DNA of 64,000 nt from an uncultured Ruminococcus sp. (lineage in GTDB: Bacteria; Bacillota; Clostridia; Oscillospirales; Ruminococcaceae): positions 42,902 through 106,901 of the forward strand of contig CANQWR010000004.1 of NCBI GenBank assembly GCA_947627625.1. The letters are read 5' to 3'. Each line of letters opens with the position of its first letter. Position 1 is the first letter of the stretch. A program made the position numbers and the translations under genes. The notes beneath the pieces were generated by a model. It searched no databases and had not been told where the DNA came from. It was given only the letters and a program-made list of their open reading frames with translations. Of the stretch, positions 59,028 through 64,000 are shown piece after piece.

Positions 59028-61181
59028 ATGGGAGTAAAAATTGCACTTGCAGGAAACCCGAACTGCGGTAAGACCACACTTTTCAACGCTCTCACGGGTT
59101 CAAATCAGTTTGTAGGAAACTGGCCCGGCGTGACTGTCGAAAAAAAAGAGGGTAAACTAAAAAGCAACAAGGAAGTCATTATAACAGACCTCCCCGGAAT
59201 ATATTCCCTCTCACCCTACACTCTTGAGGAAGTCGTCGCAAGAAATTACCTTGTTAACGAGCGTCCCGATGCGATTCTGAATATAGTTGACGGCACTAAC
59301 CTTGAGAGAAATCTCTATCTGACCACACAGCTTGTCGAACTCGGTATACCTGTAGTTGTCGCAATAAACATGATGGACGTTGTGAAGAAAAACGGCGACA
59401 AAATAAACACTTCTCAGCTTGCAAAAGCTCTCGGCTGTGAGGTCGTGGAGATTTCCGCACTAAAGGGTACAGGTATAGACGAAGCCGTTGAGACGGCTGT
59501 GCGGACGGCTCAGTCGGGGGAAGTAACTATTCCTCAGCACAGTTTCAGCGGTTGTGTAGAGCACGCAATAGCCCACATAGAGGAAGCCGTACTGCACGAT
59601 ATGTCCGACGAAAAACAGCGTTGGTACGCCATAAAAATATTTGAGCGTGACGAAAAAGTCCTTGGATCGCTGAACATTCCGGAGAGTGTCAGAGAGCATA
59701 TAGAGAGTGACATATCTGATGCCGAAACGGAAATGGACGACGATTCCGAGAGCATTATCACTAACGAGAGGTATATTTACATAGGAAATATCATAAAAGA
59801 GTGCTACAAAAAGAAAAACAACGGCGGTCTGACGGTTTCCGACAAAATCGACAAAGTTGTCACAAACAGATGGCTTGCATTACCGATTTTTGCGGTAGTT
59901 ATGTTTGTAGTGTACTATGTTTCCGTCACTACTGTCGGAACGTGGGTGACGGATTGGACAAACGACACTCTTGTCGGGGAGTGGATACAGGGAGGAGCGA
60001 GCAGTCTGCTTGAAAAGATAAACTGTGCGGATTGGCTGTCCTCGCTGATAGTTGACGGCATAATAGGCGGTGTCGGTGCGGTAATCGGTTTTGTACCGCA
60101 AATGCTTGTGCTGTTCATATTCCTTGCGTTTCTGGAATCGTGCGGTTACATGGCGAGAATAGCTTTTGTAATGGACAGAATTTTCAGGAAATTCGGTCTT
60201 TCGGGAAAATCTTTCATTCCGATGCTGATAGGCACGGGCTGTGGAGTACCCGCAGTTATGGCGAGCCGTACGATTGAAAACGAGCGTGACAGGCGTATGA
60301 CTGTCATGACCACCACTTTTATACCGTGCGGTGCAAAAATTCCTATCATAGGACTTATTGCAGGTGCATTTTTCAACAACAGCGGTTGGGTTGCGACTTC
60401 CGCATATTTCATAGGCGTGGGAGCAATTATAATCTCGGGAATAATGCTCAAAAAGACGAAAATGTTCTCGGGAAATCCTGCACCGTTTGTTATGGAGCTT
60501 CCCGCCTACCATATGCCTACTGTCGGAAACGTACTCCGTTCGATGTGGGAACGTGGCTGGTCTTTCATAAAAAAAGCGGGTACAATAATACTCCTCTCTA
60601 CTGTGGTACTCTGGTTCTTGCAGGGCTTTGGCGTTGAGGACGGCTCTTTCGGAATGATAGAAGATATTGACAACTCTATTCTCGCAAAAATCGGTTCATT
60701 CTTTGCGTGGGTGTTCGCACCTCTCGGCTGGGGAGACTGGAAAGCCGCTGTCGCAGCGGTAACAGGTCTTATCGCAAAGGAAAACGTTGTCGCCACTTAC
60801 GGAACTCTCTATCACTTTGCAGGGGAGCTGTCCGAAAACGGTGACGAAATATGGGGACAGCTTGCAACGAGTTTCACGGCACTCTCGGCTTACTCTTTCC
60901 TTGTGTTCAATCTTCTCTGTGCACCGTGTTTTGCGGCAATGGGTGCTATCAAAAGAGAGATGAACAGTGCAAAGTGGACCTGTTTTGCAATCGGCTATCA
61001 GTGTGTTTTCGCATACGCTGTTTCACTTATGATTTATCAGTACGGCTGTCTTGTGTCGGGAAATGCTCACCCTATTGGTCTGATATTCGCTGTCCTCGTG
61101 ACTATATTTATGATTTATATGCTCGTCAGACCCTACAGGGAGAGTACCTCTCTGAGGACTGCCGTCCGTACGGGAGCGTGA
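59028..61181 (+). CDS. feoB: Ferrous iron transporter FeoB
   Basis: A 717-residue Fe(II) transporter: N-terminal G-protein domain (G1 GNPNCGKTT 9-17, GNWPGVTVEKKEG, G3 DLPGIYSLSPYT, G4 NMMD) then two Gate membrane domains (GCGVPAVMASRTI about 402-414, and a second gate) with about 8-10 helices. ATG 59028 follows GAAAGGAT; the longer frame is repeat-derived (Pro/Gly-rich). It takes up Fe(II) under anoxic conditions. Confidence 0.97.
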   Translation: MGVKIALAGNPNCGKTTLFNALTGSNQFVGNWPGVTVEKKEGKLKSNKEVIITDLPGIYSLSPYTLEEVVARNYLVNERPDAILNIVDGTNLERNLYLTTQLVELGIPVVVAINMMDVVKKNGDKINTSQLAKALGCEVVEISALKGTGIDEAVETAVRTAQSGEVTIPQHSFSGCVEHAIAHIEEAVLHDMSDEKQRWYAIKIFERDEKVLGSLNIPESVREHIESDISDAETEMDDDSESIITNERYIYIGNIIKECYKKKNNGGLTVSDKIDKVVTNRWLALPIFAVVMFVVYYVSVTTVGTWVTDWTNDTLVGEWIQGGASSLLEKINCADWLSSLIVDGIIGGVGAVIGFVPQMLVLFIFLAFLESCGYMARIAFVMDRIFRKFGLSGKSFIPMLIGTGCGVPAVMASRTIENERDRRMTVMTTTFIPCGAKIPIIGLIAGAFFNNSGWVATSAYFIGVGAIIISGIMLKKTKMFSGNPAPFVMELPAYHMPTVGNVLRSMWERGWSFIKKAGTIILLSTVVLWFLQGFGVEDGSFGMIEDIDNSILAKIGSFFAWVFAPLGWGDWKAAVAAVTGLIAKENVVATYGTLYHFAGELSENGDEIWGQLATSFTALSAYSFLVFNLLCAPCFAAMGAIKREMNSAKWTCFAIGYQCVFAYAVSLMIYQYGCLVSGNAHPIGLIFAVLVTIFMIYMLVRPYRESTSLRTAVRTGA

Positions 61182-61185
61182 TTTT

Positions 61186-61353
61186 ATGAGTACGGCAATT
61201 GTCGGGGGTATACTCCTGTTTATAGTGATTATGATAATCAGAAAACTTGTCAGGGACAAAAAAACGGGGAAATCCTCTTGTGGCTGTGACTGTGGTTGCT
61301 GCGGAAATTCTGCAATTTGTCACAAATCTCGGGAACAGGAAAATAAGTCATAG
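61186..61353 (+). CDS. FeoB-associated Cys-rich membrane protein
   Basis: A 55-residue peptide starting 5 bp after feoB (GGAGCGTG as ribosome binding site, shared with the feoB end). One membrane helix (TAIVGGILLFIVIMIIRKLV, 3-22) is followed by KTGKSSCGCDCGCC with five cysteines (32, 34, 36, 38, 39) and a late ICH. This is the pattern of the small FeoB-associated Cys-rich family (FeoC-like in position), probably a metal or redox accessory of FeoB. Confidence 0.88.
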   Translation: MSTAIVGGILLFIVIMIIRKLVRDKKTGKSSCGCDCGCCGNSAICHKSREQENKS

Positions 61354-61363
61354 CTTTATTTTT

Positions 61364-61612
61364 GGGGGCGTTGCCTTGTGGGGGCTTCGCCCCCTTGAAT
61401 TTTTGGGGGGCTTTGCCCCCCAAGCCCCCCATGAACGATTAGGGGCAGGGGGCTTCGCCCCCTGAACCCCCATTGGGGGCTCTGCCCCCAACCCCCCGTC
61501 GGGGGGAAGAATCCCCCCGAACCCCCCATGATTATTCCCACAGAGGAAACGATAAGAGTTTAAGATACTTTTCCCCTCTCTCATGATTGTCTACCGTTTT
61601 AATTTTGGGAGT
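61364..61612 (+). repeat. G/C-hairpin repeat after the feo operon
   Basis: Starts with extra hairpins (GGGGGC-TTC-GCCCCC; TTGGGGGGC-TTT-GCCCCCCAA), then the canonical copy from AACGATTAGGGGC (about 61434): hairpin A with a TTC loop, B TTGGGGGC-TCT-GCCCCCAA, C TCGGGGGG-AAGAAT-CCCCCCGA, CATGATTATT. A further isolated right border (CATGATTGTCTACCGTTTTAA) lies near 61583-61605. It fills the space to the converging anti-sigma-like gene. Confidence 0.92.
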
Positions 61613-61651
61613 TAAGGGGGTCACCCCCACAAAGCAACGTCCCTGTCGTTC

Positions 61652-63175
61652 TTAAAACCGATTTTTATTTGGCTGACCGAAATAAATATCCTCGTCACCA
61701 ATCGAAACATAAAGATTGTCCCTGTACTCAAATATTGCAAAGTCGCTGTCAAACGGAAGACTATACGTTCCCTCCGCAAGACTTTCCCCGCCGTCTTTGA
61801 GGAAGAAAATATAAAGTTCACTCGGCTTTTGTTCACCGACATTTCCGCATGAGTCAAAGACGGTAAAATTTTGCGGGTTTTCTATATATCCTCCGTTTGC
61901 GGAGATGTACTCCTCCGCAGGCATATATCCTCCCTTGATATACAGCGATATTTTATCGCCGTATTTGAGATTTGTTTCCCCGAACGTATAGTAAATTTCG
62001 ATATTCTCCTGAGTGTACGGAACGCCGTCAATGCTCGTGTATATGATGTCGGTGATACTTGCGTAGACTGCAAAATCGCTCTCGTTTTCTATCTCGTCAA
62101 GAGTTTTCGGGGAGTAATACGGTGGCTTTATACTGCTTTCACAGTCTGTACAGAGAGTGTCGGGGGTGACTACTTCTCCCGAAATTTCATAGATAACAGC
62201 GGGAGTTACGGTGTAGTCCGTGCCTGTTTTTGGCGGTTCGGTGTTGACAGTCGGAGCGTCTGACGGTTCTGGTTCTTGGTAAGCAGTGCTTGTCGTTGTT
62301 GCGAAATTCACATCTTCTGGCTGTGTGGTGCGGGGAATTGTTGTTGTTATAGTGGTTGCAGTCATCGGGGGGAGGGGTTCGGTCTGTTCGGCAGAGACTG
62401 TGGTCTCGGTTTCGGCGGGGGTTACTTGGTCAATATAAGTGGTTTGGGTGGAAGTCTCCGTGGGCGACAGAGGTGTGTCTCCCTGCTGTGTTGAAGCGGT
62501 GGAAGTCGTTGTTACCGTTGTTTTTGCCGTGACAGACGTGTTGCTTTCTGTTAATCTTTCGGCAGTAGATGTTGTTTTTTCGGTGGTTTCCGTCTGTCTC
62601 TCGGAAGTTTTCTCGGACACATTATCCGTTGACTGTGTTTCGGTTTCTGTTTCGGTTTCAGTCCCGATTTCGGAACTTGCAACGGGTGGGACAGTCGTCT
62701 GTATTTTTGAAATTTCAACAGAGTTGGTAAAATAATTTTCCGAATTGTCGGTAGTATTTGCCGTGGTCTGTGTCTGGGTTTCGGAAGACATGTACGGAAT
62801 GGTAGTCGTTTCTTGCTGTTGTGTCTGGGGGAGTTCTTCAGTCTGTTGCTGTATTGTCGCCTCTATCACAACTTTATCTGTGACAAATTCGTCTGTGGTG
62901 ATATTCGGGGGAGTGAATTTCTGTCTGTAGTCGTCGTCTTTTCCGACTGCAAAAAATATACAAACCGCAGCAAATGCGGTCATAGCGAGTCCTGCATAGT
63001 ATTTTATATATTTTTTATTATATTTATTATTATATTTATTATATTTTTTATTTTTATTATATTGAGAATTTTTTGACAACTCCATCTGCCTGTACTCAGC
63101 TATAAATTTCTCTTTTCTCTGAGGCTCAGGTATATCAAATGCCCTTTTTAGTGAATCTCTTTTAATCTTTTTCAT
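61652..63175 (-). CDS. Thr-rich single-pass membrane protein, probable anti-sigma partner
   Basis: A 507-residue protein starting through an ATGA overlap with the sigma gene. Residues 1-60 are cytoplasmic, with an Asn/Lys/Tyr run (NKNKKYNKYNNKYNKK) near 40-57. One helix lies at about 60-77 (YAGLAMTAFAAVCIFFAVG). Residues about 95-330 are a low-complexity Thr/Ser/Glu/Pro/Gln spacer. The C-terminal domain (about 340-507, VIYEISGEVVTPDTLCTDC..., YASITDIIYTSIDGVPYTQENI) is extracellular. The ECF-overlap layout is typical of anti-sigma factors; no known anti-sigma motif (ZAS, RsgI) was recognised, so the role is inferred from position. Confidence 0.7.
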   Translation of the reverse strand: MKKIKRDSLKRAFDIPEPQRKEKFIAEYRQMELSKNSQYNKNKKYNKYNNKYNKKYIKYYAGLAMTAFAAVCIFFAVGKDDDYRQKFTPPNITTDEFVTDKVVIEATIQQQTEELPQTQQQETTTIPYMSSETQTQTTANTTDNSENYFTNSVEISKIQTTVPPVASSEIGTETETETETQSTDNVSEKTSERQTETTEKTTSTAERLTESNTSVTAKTTVTTTSTASTQQGDTPLSPTETSTQTTYIDQVTPAETETTVSAEQTEPLPPMTATTITTTIPRTTQPEDVNFATTTSTAYQEPEPSDAPTVNTEPPKTGTDYTVTPAVIYEISGEVVTPDTLCTDCESSIKPPYYSPKTLDEIENESDFAVYASITDIIYTSIDGVPYTQENIEIYYTFGETNLKYGDKISLYIKGGYMPAEEYISANGGYIENPQNFTVFDSCGNVGEQKPSELYIFFLKDGGESLAEGTYSLPFDSDFAIFEYRDNLYVSIGDEDIYFGQPNKNRF

Positions 63176-63627
63176 TGCAGCTCCTCACTTTCAAGTTCAT
63201 TTTTCAGTGTCGATAAAATTCTCTTTATACGCCGATATACGCTGAATCTCGACATATTGTAAAGTTTACCTATAACTTCTATGGGAGTCTCGTTCACAAA
63301 CCGCAGGAGGACTATCTTTCTGTCCTCCTGACTTAGTTTTTCAAGTGCCTGTGTCAGGGAGATTTTTGTAAAGACCTCTCCCTCCGTGTCGTCCTCTGAG
63401 GAATATTCCTCTGCAAGTTCATCGGGAACGTATTTTCGGAAATGGTCTGTACAGAGATTTCCTGCAATCGTATAGAGAATCCTGAGAGTTTTTTCCGTGC
63501 TGTGATATTGAGGGTGTTCGAGATATTTCAGGAAAGTCTCCTGTGTCAAATCCTCTGCAACGTCACGTTTTTTCACTCTAAGATAGCAAAATCTGTATAT
63601 TTTATCGTAATTTTCCTCTATGTTCAT
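63172..63627 (-). CDS. ECF-type RNA polymerase sigma factor
   Basis: A 151-residue sigma-70-family protein. Region 2 is visible as YDKIYRFCYLRVKKRDVAEDLTQETFLKYLEH (about 7-38) and region 4 as LEKLSQEDRKIVLLRFVNETPIEVIGKLYNMSRFSVYRRIKRILSTLK (about 93-142). It is co-translated with the membrane partner. GGGAGGGG lies about 12 bp before the ATG, and a TATAAT (63666-63671 on the minus strand) is nearby without a good -35. Confidence 0.88.
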   Translation of the reverse strand: MNIEENYDKIYRFCYLRVKKRDVAEDLTQETFLKYLEHPQYHSTEKTLRILYTIAGNLCTDHFRKYVPDELAEEYSSEDDTEGEVFTKISLTQALEKLSQEDRKIVLLRFVNETPIEVIGKLYNMSRFSVYRRIKRILSTLKNELESEELQ

Positions 63628-63735
63628 TTGGACAGCTACCCCTCCCGACAGATATAATGTTAAAATTATAGCATATGTGCGGAATTTCTGTGTGAATTTT
63701 TATTGAATTTATTTATATTTTGAACTTTGTGGACT

Positions 63736-63872
63736 CCGTTGGGGGCTTCGCCTCTTTGAGATATTGGGGGCGTTGCCCCTTTTGGAATATTGGGGGGCGT
63801 TGCCCCCCAAGCCCCCCACCAAAGGGGCAAAGCCCCTTTGGAAACCCGTGATTAGATATTTTTAGTTCTGCG
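63736..63872 (-). repeat. D-module repeat, inverted
   Basis: Minus-oriented copy of the second module class: border AACTAAAAATATCTAATC at about 63872-63855, then CACGGGTTTCCAAAGGGGC-TTT-GCCCCTTTGG, and GGGGGGC-TTGGGGGGC-AAC-GCCCCCC. Compare 5828-5912. The stretch between the sigma gene and this copy (63628-63735) holds only its A/T-rich leader. Confidence 0.8.
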
Positions 63873-63924
63873 ACTATTCAAGTGTCAGCAAAGCTGGAGA
63901 GTTCAGGGCACAACACCTCTGTCT

Positions 63925-64000
63925 CACGTTTTTTTCTTGTTTCTATCACGGGGGGTTCGGGGGGATACTTCCCCCCGACGGGGGTTTGGGGGCAGAGCCC
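63925..64000 (-). repeat. G/C-hairpin repeat, cut by the window edge
   Basis: Minus-oriented: CCCCCCGTGATAG right border, hairpin C TCGGGGGG-AAGTAT-CCCCCCGA, then the start of hairpin B (TTTGGGGGC) reaching base 64000. The rest lies beyond the window. Confidence 0.85.

Overview
The window looks like a chromosome segment of a strictly anaerobic, fermentative Firmicute close to Ruminococcus / Oscillospiraceae. The evidence is a cysteine protease ending in a type I dockerin (22.2-24.5 kb), a domain-permuted GH3 beta-glucosidase (45.6-48.3 kb), [FeFe]-hydrogenase maturase HydG (36.0-37.4 kb), reverse rubrerythrin (48.7-49.3 kb), acetate kinase (12.1-13.3 kb) with a PduL-type phosphotransacylase (32.7-33.3 kb), MurT/GatD (6.0-8.0 kb), and SpoVB- and SpoIIM-like proteins. 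The genus is an inference; no rRNA, tRNA, phage, IS or CRISPR locus was found.

Layout. 0-4.2 kb: partial secA, then a DnaD-like/DnaI-like helicase-loading pair. 4.2-8.0 kb: a left-handed beta-helix transferase, a lipoprotein with a probable BECR-fold nuclease domain, and murT-gatD. 8.1-14.8 kb: EF-G-like GTPase, SpoVB-like flippase, ackA, ThrE-like exporter. 15.1-21.7 kb: a tightly overlapping seven-gene operon dominated by tRNA/rRNA modification (tmcAL, C39-like lipoprotein, HAD phosphatase, mnmA, trmN6-like, rsmI, YdcF-like). 22.2-28.6 kb: dockerin protease and a sugar ABC operon (binding protein plus two permeases, no ATPase). 28.7-33.3 kb: membrane spermidine-synthase-like protein, pncB, a lipoprotein, pduL. 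33.7-37.4 kb: uppP, a structured leader RNA before a lipase-like gene, a TM1266-like regulator and hydG. 37.7-49.6 kb, mostly minus strand: radical SAM activase, an unrecognised duplicated-motif protein, YesL-like, SpoIIM-like, proC, glmS, SPFH/zinc-ribbon protein, ArsC-like, GH3, rubrerythrin and an NrdD-like small protein. 49.7-57.7 kb: Crp/Fnr regulator, secreted protein, fhs, tsaE, tsaB, rpiB, upp, YbjN-like, eno. 58.2-61.4 kb: feoA-feoA-feoB plus a 55-residue Cys-rich FeoB-associated peptide. 61.7-63.6 kb: an ECF-type sigma factor with a Thr-rich membrane partner.

The most unusual signal is a family of modular G/C-rich repeats at about 13 intergenic places. The canonical form is about 100 bp and holds three consecutive perfect hairpins between conserved borders (AACGATNAGGGGC on the left, CATGATNNTCTACYGTTT on the right). 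Stems carry compensatory changes between copies, one copy sits inside the feo operon, an A/T-rich module is inserted in three copies, and one degenerate copy supplies the last 11 codons and the stop of the YdcF-like gene. The organisation recalls BOX/REP elements, but I recognise no described family and no mobilising enzyme in the window.

Promoters are very regular: about 15 genes have a -35/-10 pair with exactly 17 bp spacing, often TTGACA/TATAAT. Several have palindromes that suggest regulators: a CodY-like box in the ackA promoter, FNR-like half sites at the crp gene, and TTAG...CTAA palindromes at feo. TTG and GTG starts are frequent and in several cases are decided by a strong ribosome binding site or by the position of the promoter.
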